DNA of 64,000 nucleotides, taken from assembly GCF_039555335.1 (NCBI RefSeq), contig NC_092646.1, positions 35,431,380 to 35,495,379 on the forward strand, given 5' to 3'. Both the position numbers and the translations under genes were made by a program. Below are positions 11,719 through 24,241 of the stretch, piece after piece. Source of the DNA: Amphiura filiformis (Eukaryota > Echinodermata > Ophiuroidea > Amphilepidida > Amphiuridae). The stretch's first letter is position 1. The number at the start of each line of letters is the position of its first letter. The notes under the pieces were generated by a model. It ran no database searches. It saw only the letters and a list, made by a program, of their open reading frames with translations, and had not been told where the DNA came from.

Positions 11719-11897
11719 CTTAGTATCGTGTATAAAAGCGGCTGAACTACGAAGGTTCCAAGGAAGAGTGTCACACAGATTAGCAGCACACTAACAATGA
11801 CCATATAACATTCTGATTTTAATTCACAGAAACCTGGTGTCGCACTGAAGCTGCTACTTGCTACTTCGCTAACACATGAACACTCTCTATAACCAGC
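11719..11897 (-). CDS. SLCO-like: SLCO exon 10: end of Kazal loop and TM10
   Basis: Phase 0 to phase 2, 179 bp. The acceptor is TTCGTTCTCTTCATAG and the donor is CTAAG|GTAAGT. It begins AGYRECSCV, the usual continuation of the Kazal loop (Y-x-x-C-x-C). A serine-rich stretch and GFCELKSEC follow, adding four cysteines and bringing the loop to ten. That equals the number known to be disulfide-linked in vertebrate OATPs. TM10 is YMVIVSVLLICVTLFLGTFV. Confidence 0.95.
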
Positions 11898-13160
11898 CTA
11901 TGAAGAGAACGAAGACAGAAATATTGAGAGAATTTTTGTTTAACAGAATATGCCTATCAAAAGTTGTTTTTGGATATTAAGAAATCGTGGAAACACAGTT
12001 TATACCAGGTGTGTTCCTTGCAAGTTTTCACCAGCTTGGCTTAAGCATTTTGTTTGAGCATGTTCCCATCAGCACCTAAGTGTGTCTCCGAACGGAGCGA
12101 CCGTTTAAACAAACAAACAAACAACCTCCTACCATCGAAGCTTGACGGTCCGTCTTACCCCCGGGTTAAAAGTTCGTGCAAAAGATGGTATCGCAACTAC
12201 ATCTCATTAGCCATTTGGTGGTTAATCCGGACGTTTGAGCGCGCCGAAAAAGGATTTCCCTTCAGTGGAAGAGGGTTAAATTGTTGGAGATAGCAAGGTA
12301 ACAATTATATGAGAGCATCAGTCGATTTCTATCTATATACCGTAAAACTTCGTGTACAAGCATATAGAATGTTTTGATGAAAGCTAAATTAATACGAAAC
12401 AGCCGTAAATACTGTGTGCCAATGCAAACGATTGGACTTAAATAGCGCCATCATTGTTCAACTTTACTTTAAAATGACTACAGTTTTACATGCTATCAAA
12501 CAACCGTGCCACCGTTATCTCTCAGTGGCCCAATTCCATTTGCAATTGAAGTTTAAGGTTCAAGCTATTAAACTGTATCTGTAATAGTTAAAAAGGAATA
12601 ACTCTTATAGGATATAGTTAAACCTTTACGCGTTTTGTGTTGCTACCAACGAGATATCTGTAGCGGCCCTTATTCAAATAAATAGCATAAGAAGCATTGG
12701 AATTCAGAAAAGGACGGTTTTCAATGCAGAATATCGTTATGGTGGGACAAGCTCCTCGGGACAAGTTCAATCAATGTCCCATTCCGAGTGATCCCAGCGA
12801 AAGTGTAAACAAAATAAAATTGTTTATAAATAGCTTAAAAGTGAAGGATAAGTCATTGAAATTGTCATTTGGTATTTTTTAAATGAAAAATTTGAGGAAA
12901 ACAGCAGTATTGTCAAAGTTGAGGCCCCATTCAAATACATGTAGCTAATTTATATACTCTCAGTATATAAATTACAGGTTTCATGTAAATGCCTTATTTT
13001 GTCTTTAATACACAGCTTTCGTCTGAACCACAAGCAGGCTATGTTAGCACATCTATAACAATGACAAAGGTACAAAAATCTGAATTTTGATGAGTTTTAC
13101 GATTGCCCGGATGAGCAAATCGCTGAATGGGTCTTTAATCGCCACCGCTAAGTGATATAA
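11898..13160. other. SLCO intron between exons 10 and 9
   Basis: Contains a one-ended copy of the TACCGTAAAA repeat at about 12339-12405 (GTACAAGCATATAGA, GATGAAAGCTAAATTAAT). No other gene or repeat recognised. Confidence 0.4.
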
Positions 13161-13165
13161 CTTAC

Positions 13166-13310
13166 CTGTGGCCCATCGCTTCCAAAAGATATATTAGAAG
13201 AAGTACAACCAGCAACACACGGAGAAGTGTAGGTGATACCATCTGCTCCACAAACAGGAAAGAAGTCCTGGTCTTGGCAAAAACAGTCATCATAGCATTC
13301 CGAAGAAGTC
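13166..13310 (-). CDS. SLCO-like: SLCO exon 9: Kazal-type loop, first part
   Basis: Phase 2 to phase 0, 145 bp. The acceptor is TTTCGTTCAG and the donor is CAG|GTAAGT. Six cysteines lie in SSECYDDCFCQDQDF, PVCGADGITYTSPC and VAGC. The core C-G-x-D-G-x-T-Y-x-S-P-C is the classical Kazal serine-protease-inhibitor signature. OATPs carry it in extracellular loop 5 between TM9 and TM10. An NIS sequon follows. In OATPs this domain is structural and disulfide-bonded; inhibitory activity is not implied. Confidence 0.96.
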
Positions 13311-13439
13311 CTGAACGAAAGGAAGAACAAACAAACCCTCTGATCATGATGATGACGACGACTGTGGACATATTTAAAGCATCTTGAGGTAATTTAACAT
13401 CTTGTAAAATTTCTAACATGGCCTACTTGTAACATGCAA

Positions 13440-13668
13440 TACCGTAAAATCTCGTCTATAAGCATATATAGTGCTTCTGATGAAAGCTAAATTAATCCAG
13501 GCGCCATCCATTCACAAAATTAGAACATTATGGAATTTTCGCAAACATATTTACCTATATAAGCATATACAAACAAGTACTATTGTAAGACCGATCTATT
13601 GCATTTGGTATATTAATATAGCCTTCATAAAAATCACTCTATATGCTTGTAGACGAGGTGTTATGGTA
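13440..13668. mobile_element. MITE with TIR TACCGTAAAAtCTCGTCTA
   Basis: The left end TACCGTAAAATCTCGTCTAT plus AAGCATATA is matched in reverse by TATATGCTTGTAGACGAGGT plus GTTATGGTA at the right, about 230 bases apart. A partial relative is at 12339. It lies in the intron 130 bases upstream of the Kazal exon. Confidence 0.65.
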
Positions 13669-14045
13669 TATGGGATTTTTGAAGATCTCACACCACCAAA
13701 ACAAAGTCCCGTACTAAATTTGTCTTACGAATTCACAGAAGCGACTCAGATCTTAAAGCCTTAATGTACGATCTTTTTAAATTTTTAGATTTTTCTTTTT
13801 TTTCTTCTAAAATGATAATATGCAATCATTATGAAAGTTCCCAATACATTTGGACGCGAAAAACATTGGGAATTTGCAAAGAAACAACATCATAAACTTC
13901 ACCTCTATCATTCGAAACATCTCGCACTATTTGGATTAGGACAGCGAGTGCGGTCTCAGAGTTAGTTACTTATGCTGCCAGTTTGGTTAGGCTCTCTCCA
14001 CATGTGGAGGGAGCGTAACCAAGCTAGTTTTGTAGGAGACTACGG

Positions 14046-14101
14046 TTTCGATCGTGGCCGACATAAAGTCATAATCTAAAAATTATGACTTTATGTCGGA
14101 C
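14046..14101. repeat. Near-perfect palindrome GACATAAAGTCATAAT / ATTATGACTTTATGTC
   Basis: Arms of about 19 bases (CCGACATAAAGTCATAAT and its reverse complement) are separated by only 6-8 bases. A diverged half, ATTATGACTTTAAGGAC, occurs at 14246-14263. It is probably a small hairpin element or the relic of one. Confidence 0.6.
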
Positions 14102-14576
14102 CAACAGAAAATCGTCCCGTTTTACTACAAATAGGACGAATTTGACAGTTTGCTCATAGATTTAAGTTAGAACATGTAAGTATTACAAATATGCCAAAAA
14201 TCGCTTTTGAAAAAATAAAGGTAAATTCTGAAAAAAGATTGTACATTATGACTTTAAGGACAGTCTGACTAGGAAAACTACTTGATTGACCGTCACTTTT
14301 TAGGCCCTCTGATGTCTGGAAATTACCTAATCTACATGCAAAATCATGCTAGAGTTTCTATCAGAAAACAGAAGAAAAAGGCTGCTTGAAATGATTAAAA
14401 ACTACTTGGTCATTGGGTCTGCTAATGTAGCAAGACAAAATGCTAATTAAAATATTACTACACAGTGCCATGTACTACGCCTGTGGCGACAACTGGTAAA
14501 GCTCATAACGTTAACTTAACGACACAAATTGAGTTTCCCATGAGTCTGCTATCTGTCACTAAGGTGACCATATAAA

Positions 14577-15040
14577 TAGGTAGTCTCGGTCCCAGTCGGT
14601 TTGTGCTCCTTCGTCACAAAACAAACCGTCTGGCGAAAAGCTTGAATAATGATTGCTGATTGGTTTATAAAAAGTTTTTCAATTGGCTATGGGACCACGT
14701 GACTGCGGAATTAGGATGCGACCTGTGTAAAAATGACACTGAACAATATACCGCCGCGCCCAGATTTGTAGCTAACCGCAAGCGCAAAATATATAATAGT
14801 TACAATAGGACTCGGAGGCGCCTATCATAGACATTCGTTTGTCTGTTATCATGGTTATTGCCTTTCATGCAAGACGCGTACTCGCGTGCATTGTGTGGAT
14901 ATCGCCGCATGCCCATGCCCATCAACCACTAAAGCCCAATGGTTGGTTGACAGAAAAAGATGACGCATTATGAGTTGTCGCCAGGCGGTTAGTTTAGTAA
15001 CGAAGGAGCACAAACCGGCTGGGACCGACACTATTAGCCG
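14577..15040. mobile_element. MITE with TIR TCGGTCCCAGYCGGTTTGTG
   Basis: TCGGTCCCAGTCGGTTTGTG followed by CTCCTTCG (left, 14586-14613) is inverted at 15000-15028. A short related hairpin lies at 44688-44774. Internal sequence is non-coding. Confidence 0.65.
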
Positions 15041-15430
15041 GCGATAGTACCCGTGACCCAGGTGGGTCAATGAGTTGTGTATATTAGACAACATTGTTAT
15101 TGGCGGCGGAGGGGGGAGACATGGGAAGGGGCAAATGGTTGCCGATCAGAATTCTATCCCCCCAGATGACCCCCCCCCCTCCCGTAAAAACAAAATATTA
15201 CGTAAATTTATACTTTTGGCGTCAATTTTCTGCAAAAATTAATGCGTTGATTCCCCACCTTAAATTCACTTTGCCAATGAATTTGGTTGTTAAATGTTGA
15301 TAATCCTACATTGTACATGTACATAGGATTTGCTGTATTTGACTAAAGAGACTATTGCCATCGATTTGGCTGTAAAAAAAAAAGCTGTAAAATATTACAT
15401 GTTTTCTAAGGCACCTGTAATGTACTTTAC

Positions 15431-15626
15431 CTATCCCGATACGAAACGGTGTATCCAGCAATATCTGGTGTAGGGCACTTGACAAAGAGAGCTGCAGTCA
15501 GAACTATGGTAACGATGACTTGTAACACAACAACAATTGCGATAGCTTTCGTCGAGTTGTGTTTCAATTTGCGCATGACAAATGCGGAGATAAAATGGGA
15601 TATCATTGACAGCGGTATGCTTGAAG
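15431..15626 (-). CDS. SLCO-like: SLCO exon (8 in this numbering): TM8 and TM9
   Basis: Phase 1 to phase 2, 196 bp. The acceptor is TTTGCTTTGCTACAG and the donor is GATAG|GTAAAG. It encodes a helix (SSIPLSMISHFISAFVMRKLK) that matches TM8 and its basic KxK edge, then TM9 (AIAIVVVLQVIVTIVLTAALF). It ends in KCPTPDIAGYTVSYRD, which corresponds to the C-x(6,8)-AG-x-x-x-SY segment leading into the Kazal loop in OATPs. No TM7 is present between exon 6 and this exon. Confidence 0.93.
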
Positions 15627-17460
15627 CTGTAGCAAAGCAAAAATAATGTCACAAAACGGAAATCGTACGGTTGTTTGATGGCATGTAAAACGGGGTCATT
15701 TTAAAGAAAAGTTGAACAATGATGGCGCTATTTATCTTAAATCTTGTTTTCATCGTTACAAGGGGTAGACACTTGTAAAATGGTATCAGAACATCAGCAA
15801 ACAGACTAAATGACAAGGGAATTTTCAAAAAACTATTTATCATTAAATGTAAGGTATAACTCGTATTATTTGGCGAATTTGAATTAAAAATATATGTAAA
15901 TAGCGCCCTCAATTTGCACACAAATATACAGATTATGTACAGAATATAAAAATTACAAATTACCACAAAAATGCAGAAAAAAGTGAATAATTTGATAAAG
16001 AAACAAAATCTATGTTAAAAATAGCTACAAAATATATGTGTATCAGTAGTGTGATTGCTGTTGGTATTATTCAGGTCTAGAACATTATTTTGTTAGAAAA
16101 ATTAATAAATTATCACATCAAACAACTGTGATAATATTAGTAATAATAATAACTAGAAGGCTATATATTTGTACACAAATACGGCTATACCCGCATGTTA
16201 TCGGTGTACCCAAACTTACAGTCCTTATTTGCTGAGGGTTTAAAATAAAGAAATTGTAAAAAGTCGCCCAATTGGGCGGAAAATGTGTAAAAAGTCCATG
16301 TCACAAGCTTTAATTTAATGTAGGTTGCACTCTCGTAGCACTTAAAATAAAGACATTGTAATAAAAATCCCTTTAAAAGGGAGAGCTTGGCCTTGGAATA
16401 CCCAAACTGAATGAAATATATCAAAAAATAAATACAAAGAACATACTACACTACATGAACTCATATTGCAGTTAATGCAATAGGCCTATACTCGGTTATA
16501 TGAAACGATATGATCCAATCAGTCCAAGCCAGCACCGGCCCTTATTACACCTGCTCCAACAGCAACTACCATCTAGGAGTACCTGCCCTAGATGCATTGT
16601 TACCTTCCTACCTATAGGCAATATATACCTATACCTATAAACATAGACCATATAGTCTAGATGGTCTGTGCTACCTACATGTATACAATCTACTACCAAC
16701 CCACAACCTAAATACCCACCTACCTATAAAACAGTAGCTATCCATTCTCCCAAACGTCAAACATGACTGACAAACACTATATTAAATCAAGAATTTTGCC
16801 GTAACATAGACCATGGAAGTAAAACACATGAATATAGACTGTGGTATTACACTCTCTTATACCATGTATACTGTGATCCCGGGACTGTGATGCGAAAGTT
16901 CATTAACCACCAAAATTGTTCTTGGTCAATTGTTCCATGTCCAAGGACAATATAATAATTATTGGAATTTGGTTAAATTTATCTTGGAAACAAGCAAGTT
17001 CCATATATGGTACACCTGTCAACAATCATTAAAACTCATCATCCTCCAGGTCAAAAAACAGTCACTTAACTGAGCACTGCTTTATGAGGGAAACAAGGTT
17101 ACCTGGGAGGTTGCTATTTCGTCCCTGGGTTAACATGGTCAAGTCAAAGAGTTCACTGCTGAATATATAGCTAAGATGAATTAAGTCATGTGGGAGTGAG
17201 GCTACTCTTTAGCCTCCTGCAAACCCACAACTTAAATTTTAAGCATTATCCTACAACATTGTTTTACTGAGGATGAAGCAAATGCATGTTAACAAGACTA
17301 GTTTCCTACTTCAGGTCAAAGGACGAGGTCGCAAACGAATGATAATATTGCTTGGCCTGTAGCCAAGCAAAAAAGTCCCCTCCCAGGGGAGGCGTCTCTC
17401 TTACTCTCCATAGGTTGCTGTTGTCAGTCTCTCTTATTCACAGTGAGGCTATGCAATATG
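15627..17460. other. Lower end of the 32-kb SLCO intron
   Basis: AT-rich, with short local repeats: AAAATAAAGAYATTGTAA occurs twice at 16240-16360, and short CTACCTA runs lie at 16600-16730. Small hairpins are at 17351-17390 (GCTTGGC/GCCAAGC and CCCCTCC/GGGGAGG). No TM7-like exon recognised. Confidence 0.4.
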
Positions 17461-17467
17461 ATTAGGG

Positions 17468-17625
17468 GAAAACTATTCCAGAGGGAGTATGTAAATTAAA
17501 TCGAACAGCCATTTTAGAGGGAGTATGTAAATTAAACGGAACAGCCTATTTTGGGACCATTTCAGAAGGAGTATGTAAATTAAATGGAACAGCCAATGGA
17601 TATGTAATTTAACTGGAACAGCCTT
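17468..17625 (+). repeat. Tandem GGAGTATGTAAATTAAAYGGAACAGCC units
   Basis: Three to four units of roughly 35-55 bases, each with GGAGTATGTAAATTAAA and GGAACAGCC. Distantly like the GGGGGAGTATG segment at 42410. Confidence 0.7.
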
Positions 17626-17629
17626 AACA

Positions 17630-19130
17630 CTTCACGCTGGTATTTCCAATAATATTATCAAACTAATCTGTGTACAAATTCTGAGCCCGGAAGCTGCTTT
17701 ATTTGATGATTTTAACATTTGGGGCCCTGGGCCCATTATATTTGACTTATGAGGTCCATGTACATATGTTGCATTATAATTCTCTAGTGCTATCAGGCGA
17801 CTCAAGCTGGGCACTGTAGCTGCTTTATTTACTGAGTAACGGCCGGCCCTATGTTTTAGCGTTTGGGGCCCTGGGGCCCATATTATGTAATATATGGGGC
17901 TCATATGTACATATAACAATGTAATTCTCAGGTGCAATCTGTGTACAAACTCTGAGCCCTAAAGCTGCTTTATATGATGAAAAATGGCTGGCCCTTTGTT
18001 TTAACATTTGGGGCCCTGGGGCCCATTGTATTTGACTTATGAGGCTCATGTACATATGTTTTAAGTATAATTCTCTAGTTCTATCAGTAGACTAAATCTG
18101 GGCATTGTAGCTCCTTTATTTACTGAGTTATGGCCGGCCCTATGTTTTAAGGTTTGGGGCCCTGAGGCCCATATTGTGTGACACATGGGGCTCATATGTA
18201 CATATAACAATATAACGCTGAAGACCGTTTAGTGTACCAAATCTGAACCCTGTAGCTACTTTATTTGCTGAGAAACGGCCGGCCCTTTGTTTTAACATTT
18301 GGGGCCCTGGGGCCCAGAATATTTGACTTATGGGGCTCATGTACATATGTTGAAATATAATTCTCAAGTGCTACCAGTAGACTCAAGCTGGGCATTGTAG
18401 CTGCTTTATTTACTGAGTAACGGCCGGCCCTATGTTTTAGCGTTTGGGGCCCTGGGGCTCATATTATGTGACATATGGTGGTCATATATATACATATGAC
18501 AATATAATACTGAAGACCTATCTGTGTACCAAATCTGAGTCTTGTAGCTACTTCATTTGCTGAGAAACGGCTGTCCCTTTGTTTTAACATTTGGGCCCCT
18601 GGGGCCCCTAGCCTTGTACATCTAGGGCCAAAAAGGGCAAAAGGCACACCTACAACTTAAGGCCCATACATATGCCACATATGAGCTCTAGTGCTCTTGT
18701 ACTTTTAGAGCTAGCCTTGTCAATCTGTTGCACCATATCTTAACATATGGGCCCCCTGGGGCCCAAATTATATAACATATGGGGCTCTTGTATATTTGTA
18801 AATATAGAGTACCCCTAGGGCTATCAGTGTACCAACTCAGGGCCCTGAGGCTGCTTTAATTGATGAGAAACGGTGTGCTCGTTATTGTTACATTTGGGCC
18901 CCTGGGGCCCGTGACCTTTGACCTCTGGGGCCAAGATGGGCAAAAGGCACTTCTACGGGGTAGGGCCCATAAGTGTACCACATATGGGCCCCAGGGCCTT
19001 TGTAGTTTTAGCGCTAGCCTTGACAGAATGATGTGTTTGATGGAGAAGAAGGAGGAGGAGAAGAAACTAGATGGCACAGTTGTGTTTGACCAAACACGAA
19101 TATCTATGCCTGTGTTTCCCACCCCAACCC
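17630..19130 (+). repeat. GGGGCCCTGGGGCCC tandem array, locus 1
   Basis: About ten degenerate units of 120-150 bases. Each has ACTGAGTAACGGCCGGCCC or a TGATGAGAAACGGC variant, then ATTTGGGGCCCTGGGGCCCA, GGGGCTCATATGTACATAT and an ATCTGTGTACCAA-like segment. Two unit types alternate. The array ends in a purine-rich GAGAAGAAGGAGGAGGAG stretch near 19050. The same array with the same end occurs at 40875-42185. Confidence 0.85.
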
Positions 19131-19179
19131 CCTTAACCCATCATGACACCCCGTAATATGTTTAATGCTAAAATGCTAT

Positions 19180-20040
19180 TAGTATACCGAAAAAAAAATG
19201 TAATTAAAAATCACGGAATACCCTTTAAGCCCAAAACGGAGTGTCCTTTAAGCGGTTAACTCCCTTGCTTTAGCTTCTTGGGGCCCTCAAGATGTGTATG
19301 GGGCAGTTATTGCATTCTGGTTCTAAATCCTTGAAGTGAAAACTCATCATTTTATGGCAGTCAACTTTTAATTAATGGCATTAAGGTTTTAGCAACTATT
19401 TGAAATTGCGAATAGTAGTGAGCGTTGGGAAATATTGCATTGCTCAATTCATAGCAAGCGTGTAGAAGAATTCAAATCAGAGATATACTTTTGTAGGTCC
19501 TGTGGTTCTTGAGTTATGTTGTAAAAAGGGCTGAAACAATAACACTATTGTGAAACGTACATAACTCATTAGCAATAATAAATTAAGCAAGTTTTCGAAG
19601 TATATAATTTGTAGAATGCACTTGTGCAAAATATCAAGGTGTTATTTTTCAATAATATATTGATTTAGATAATGACAATAGATTTTTTTGGTTGCTACAA
19701 CCAACAATACCTCATCTACCCTTAAGGTACACCTTACACTATGGATCAGCCGGTAAACATTTTGGTCTACAATTACTCTACATCATACATCAGCTAATCC
19801 CAAGGTGTGGTAGTTATAAGTGTCACTAATCTGAGAAAAAAGTGTGGGTCGTTAGTCCTAAGACTTGCTAGTCCGAATAAAAAATAGGGTTCTCTAAGCA
19901 AATATATTTTTGGACTAAAATGAACAATAACCCGGAAAAACAGTGACATGATCGATGGGAATTATAAAAATAAACATTATTTTTCATCAGGTTCGCTGTC
20001 GCAAATAATAAAGGAGACAAGTAGATAAAGTGATCCCGCC
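19180..20040. other. Intron, no gene recognised
   Basis: AT-rich sequence with no clear repeat. GGGGCCCTCAAG at 19280 may be a last remnant of the array. Confidence 0.35.
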
Positions 20041-20096
20041 GGGGAATCGAACCCAGGACCTTAACCACTTGGCCACGGGAGCTTCATGATTAGGCT
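20037..20096 (-). repeat. tRNA-like SINE head lacking the anticodon arm
   Basis: On the minus strand: GCTCCCGTGGCCAAGTGGTT (A-box TGGCCAAGTGG) is followed closely by GGTTCGATTCC (perfect B-box) and CGGCGGGATC. The acceptor pairs except at one position, but only about ten bases lie between the boxes. A functional tRNA is therefore excluded; this is a SINE head or deleted tRNA pseudogene. Confidence 0.6.
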
Positions 20097-21184
20097 GGTT
20101 GGAATTCGAACCCATAAGCGGTCACTTAAACTTATCTGAACCATGTTATTATTTTTGCGGGCTAGCGAACCATATGTTGGACTAGTAATCTTCAGTACAC
20201 ATTGGTTTGCCTCAAGTTTGGTAGTGATGTAGTGCGTATTTTGGTGGGCTCAGTATTGAATCGTGTGTGTTAAGTTAATTGCACAGAACGCACACGTACA
20301 AGGGTGGTTAGCGTGGCACAATTGCTAAAAGACATTAACGTCACTACCTAACTTGATGTGAACCAAAGAATAGTGCCTTAATTCTACTTTTATAGATTGT
20401 AAGGTATGCTTAGTAGTGCATTGCACTTGTATGCATCAAATGTCAGTGTCACTTGTTGAGGTCCTTATTGTATTTATAATTGGAGCACACATTTACTAGT
20501 GCACTATGCATGTAGTTAGTTGATGCACCACAGAAATTACTATGCAAGTATTTAAGTTCTCATAAAATGTTCACCATCAACATAAAGATTTTTCTTCAAA
20601 GTTGAATTGTTGCCATTTCAGTCTGGCAACATGTTGGGAAAGTTTTGAATGAATGCGACAGATAATAGATGGCAGCTTTTGATTTCCAAATCATCATCCT
20701 CTGTCGTTTAAGAATTGTGCCATAAAGCCAGTATCCTCCGTAGTGCTGCTACACCTGGACATTGAAATAAAATGATTAATTACACGTTATTATCAGGAGC
20801 AATACTAATATCCTAAAATTGTAAGTATACTGTTTGTTGTGGTTTGGTTTGGTATTGAGACTGAAGACGTAGTGAAATTCATGTGTCATTTAAATGTGTC
20901 GTTTTGCTGTGTTTTTGGCCGAAAAAATGTAATGGTTATATAAAAGAAAGCACCTTGCGGAGGCGTGTACGTATACAAACAGCATGCCACAACATACTGA
21001 GGTAGCTGTACACACAGATATAGGTATACTGAATGACTATTGCGGACATAATAACTGTTAATGTCGGTGAGCACGGCCCATACCTAATTACCAGTGGGCA
21101 GTTTGGCTGGGGGATCCTTCATTCAATACATTGTGGCTGCAGCTGGGCTGGAGAAGGCTGTACACTAGTAAATAAGCATGGGCC

Positions 21185-21410
21185 TTAAGGCTGAAGCGAA
21201 AGGCATACAAATATGGTAACCAGATACTTACTTACCTTGTGAACAAGAAGAGTAGATTTGAAACTGATTGAAAAGTTGTAGAGATACTCTGATGTAATTG
21301 AGTTGTCATGAAGTTGGTACTGTCTGCGATTGATAGAGATGTAGTTTATACTGGCTACAGATGTAATTGGGGAGACATGGTACTGCAAGTAGTGCTTCTG
21401 CAATGCTCTT
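21185..21410 (-). repeat. Local duplication, copy 1
   Basis: Shares GCGAAAGGCATACAAATATG, CTTACTTACCTTGTGAACAA and GAAGAGTAGATTTGAAACTG with 22150-22390, and both end with ATGAAGTTGGTACTG and a TGCAAT segment. On the minus strand each copy has a GT donor-like CACAAG|GTAAGTAAG, but no protein family match was seen. Confidence 0.7.
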
Positions 21411-22149
21411 GTCCACCTTAGTGTGTACTGACAATGAGGAGTTAGGATTGATGCTTTCTTAGCATACTAATGACAGCTGTGTCATCGTGAATTAACTTTT
21501 TTTGATTGTTTATGGTGATACTCCTTAATGGTCTTGAATAATATAGTTAGCTTCCAATTTTGCAGTGAAATTGTAAGATGATTTCCCTTGCAGGACTACC
21601 TGTAGAAAAAAAACACCCAAAAACAGGGATATAGGAAAATGGAGACATTAGAAATTTAGTCCCATCAATATTTGTATCCTACATATAGCAGGATTGAAAT
21701 AGTTTTGGTGAGCAAATCCAATGTATTTTGTCTGACCATTTTAAATATAAAAACAGGGAAACGCCACTTTAACATGGAACCATGGATGGATCCAAAAGGA
21801 TACAACTCGGTCACATTAGCAATGGACAAAGTAAAAATAGGAAAAATGTGAAACAACATCCAATTGGGGTAATACATGTATGTAAAATGCAAATGGTATA
21901 AATAAAGTTAAAAACGTTTTGAAAAGACAAGAGTAATGACCTTTCTTTTTCAAGAGATTAAAAACAGAGCCAGCTCTCAGTATACAACTTGTAGAGTCCA
22001 GCTGTAATTATTAAATGAGAAAATTCATGTACATGGGGTGAAGCCTTGGGATTTCTTTATAGAACTCATACCATCCCTCTTGTGTGTCAACTTTATTTGT
22101 CTCAATATTTGAGTGTAAACTGCCAAGTCACGATTCCCTCCGACATACC

Positions 22150-22390
22150 TTTAGCTAAAGCGAAAGGCATACAAATATGATAACCAGATGCTTACTTACC
22201 TTGTGAACAAGAAGAGTAGATTTGAAACTGGTTGAGAAGTTGTGAAGATGGTACTAGAAAGTTTAATTTGGTCAGTCGGCAATTTGTAGAGACGTAGTTG
22301 ATACTGGTCAGATGTAACTGGGTTGGCATGAAGTTGGTACTGCAAGAACATGCAGTGCACCTGCAATGCTGTAGTTCATCTTAATGTATA
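22150..22390 (-). repeat. Local duplication, copy 2
   Basis: Second copy of the segment at 21185-21410, about 965 bases away, same orientation, roughly 85-90 per cent alike by eye. It lies just before the 18-bp minisatellite. Confidence 0.7.
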
Positions 22391-22536
22391 GTGACATTGA
22401 AGATTCAGGATTAATGCTGTGACACTGTATTTTCTTGAGTTTGGACATTTTGACTGCTGATGGTGACATTGTGTTGTGTGCAACATATTAGTTGCAATTT
22501 TGTTGATAAAATACTAAATATAGAAATAGGCTTGGC

Positions 22537-23551
22537 ATTCTGTTCACATTCTGTCATCTGTTCACATTCTGTCATCTGTTCACATTCTGCCATCTGTTCA
22601 CATTCTGTCATCTGTCCGTTCACATTCTGTCATCTGTTCACATCATCTGTTCACATTCTGTTGTCTGTTCACATTCTGTCATCTGTTCACATTCTGTCAT
22701 CTGTTCACATTCTGTCATCTGTTCACATTCTGTCATCTGTTCACATTCTGCCAACTGTTCACATTCTGTCATCTGTTCACATTTTGTCATCTGTCCATTC
22801 ACATTATGTCATCTGTTCACATTCTGTCATCTGTTCACATTCTGTCATCTGTTCACATTCTGTCATCTGTTCACATTCTGTCACCTGTTCACATTCTGTC
22901 ATCTGTTCACATACTGTCATCTGTTCACATACTGTCATCTGTTCACATTCTGTCATCTGTTCACATTCTGTCATCTGTTTACATTCTGTCATCTGTTCAC
23001 ATTTTGTCATCTGTTCACATTCTGTCATCTGTTCACATTCTGCCATCTGTTCACATTCTGTCATCTGTCCGTTCACATTCTGTCATCTGTTCACATTCTG
23101 TCATCTGTCCGTTCACATTCTGTCATCTGTCCGTTCACATTCTGCCATCTGTTCACATTCTGTCATCTGTTCACATTCTGTCATCTGTTCACACTCTGTC
23201 ATCTGTTCACATTTTGTCATCTGTTCACATTCTGTCATCTGTTCACAGTCTGTCATCCGTTCACATTCTGTCTTCTGTTCACATTCTGTCATCTGTTCAC
23301 ATTCTGTCTTCTGTTCACATTCTGTCATCTGTTCACATTCTGTCATCTGTTCACATTCTGTCATCTGTCCGTTCACATTCTGTCATCTGTCCGTTCACAT
23401 TCTGTCATCTGTTCACATTTTGTCATCTGTTCACATTCTGTCATCTGTTTACAGTCTGTCATCTGTTCACATTCTGTCTTCTGTTCACATTCTGTCATCT
23501 GTTCACATTCTGTGGTCTGTTCACATTCTGTCATCTGTTCACATTCTGTAA
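22537..23551 (+). repeat. 18-bp minisatellite TGTTCACATTCTGTCATC
   Basis: About 55 tandem units in 1 kb. Some units carry a 4-base extension (CTGTCCGTTCAC), and single-base variants include CTTCTG, TGCCATC and ACATTTTG. Because 18 is a multiple of three, long open frames (363, 274 and 90 codons) run through it on both strands. They consist only of six-residue repeats and are not evidence of a protein. It decays from 23560 to about 24060 into scattered GACATTCTGT words. It lies on the 3' side of the Helentron. Confidence 0.95.
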
Positions 23552-24060
23552 AGGAATTAAGTTTGATCTTGTCAACATTCAACATTATATATGGAGAAAT
23601 ATGCTGAACATTCTGCTATCATTCTGTTGATGTACTGTAAATAAATGAGCTTGACATTCAGTTAAAATTCTATTCACATTGTGTATCAACAGGATTGACA
23701 TTCTGTAGGTATAAAGGCAATTACAATATGTTAATAGTTTGGATAAAATATGCTTGCCATTCTGTAATAATCGTCCACATTCTGTACAGATAGGTTTGAC
23801 ATTATGCACAGTAATAAGAATTGGCATTCGAGATTCTGCATAGAAATATGTTTGACATTCTGTTAACATTTTAGAAATATGTTTAACAGTCGGCATAGAA
23901 ATGGGGTTTATATTCTATAAAACATTTTACAGAAAATTAGGCTTAACATTCTGCTGACATTCTGAGGACAATAAACATAGAAATAGGTCTGATATTTTGT
24001 CAACATTGTGTTCACATTTTGCAGAGAAAAATGCTGACATTCTGTGTACAAAAATTCACT
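23552..24060 (+). repeat. Degenerate fringe of the 18-bp minisatellite
   Basis: Words such as ACATTCTG, GACATTCTGT and TTCACATTGTG recur irregularly between AT-rich spacers. This is the pattern expected where homogenisation of the array has ceased. Confidence 0.6.
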
Positions 24061-24241
24061 TCATCTTTCTTTATGAAACTGATTGGGCATGTGATTTAGC
24101 ATGTTACTAACTGTAATTTAGTTCAGTCAGCTTGTAATTTCTGGTCAGAACTGAGGATGACATACAACTCAGGAGACTGTATGTTAGGTATGTTTGCCAT
24201 AAACACTTGTTTCACTGTTACATTGATTGTGGAAGAGGTTC

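Noticed and set aside
20037-20096. Functional tRNA gene
   Set aside because: A and B boxes are present but the anticodon arm is absent.
21185-22390. Duplicated exon with donor CACAAG|GTAAGTAAG
   Set aside because: Both copies have the donor-like word, but the upstream sequence shows no conserved protein in any frame and no acceptor was found.
22460-23551. 363-codon open frame on the plus strand and several shorter frames on both strands
   Set aside because: They are translations of the 18-bp minisatellite (six-residue periods in every frame). The unit length keeps the frames open by arithmetic.
22537-23551. CRISPR-like regular repeat
   Set aside because: There are no unique spacers; units are directly adjacent, and the genome is eukaryotic.
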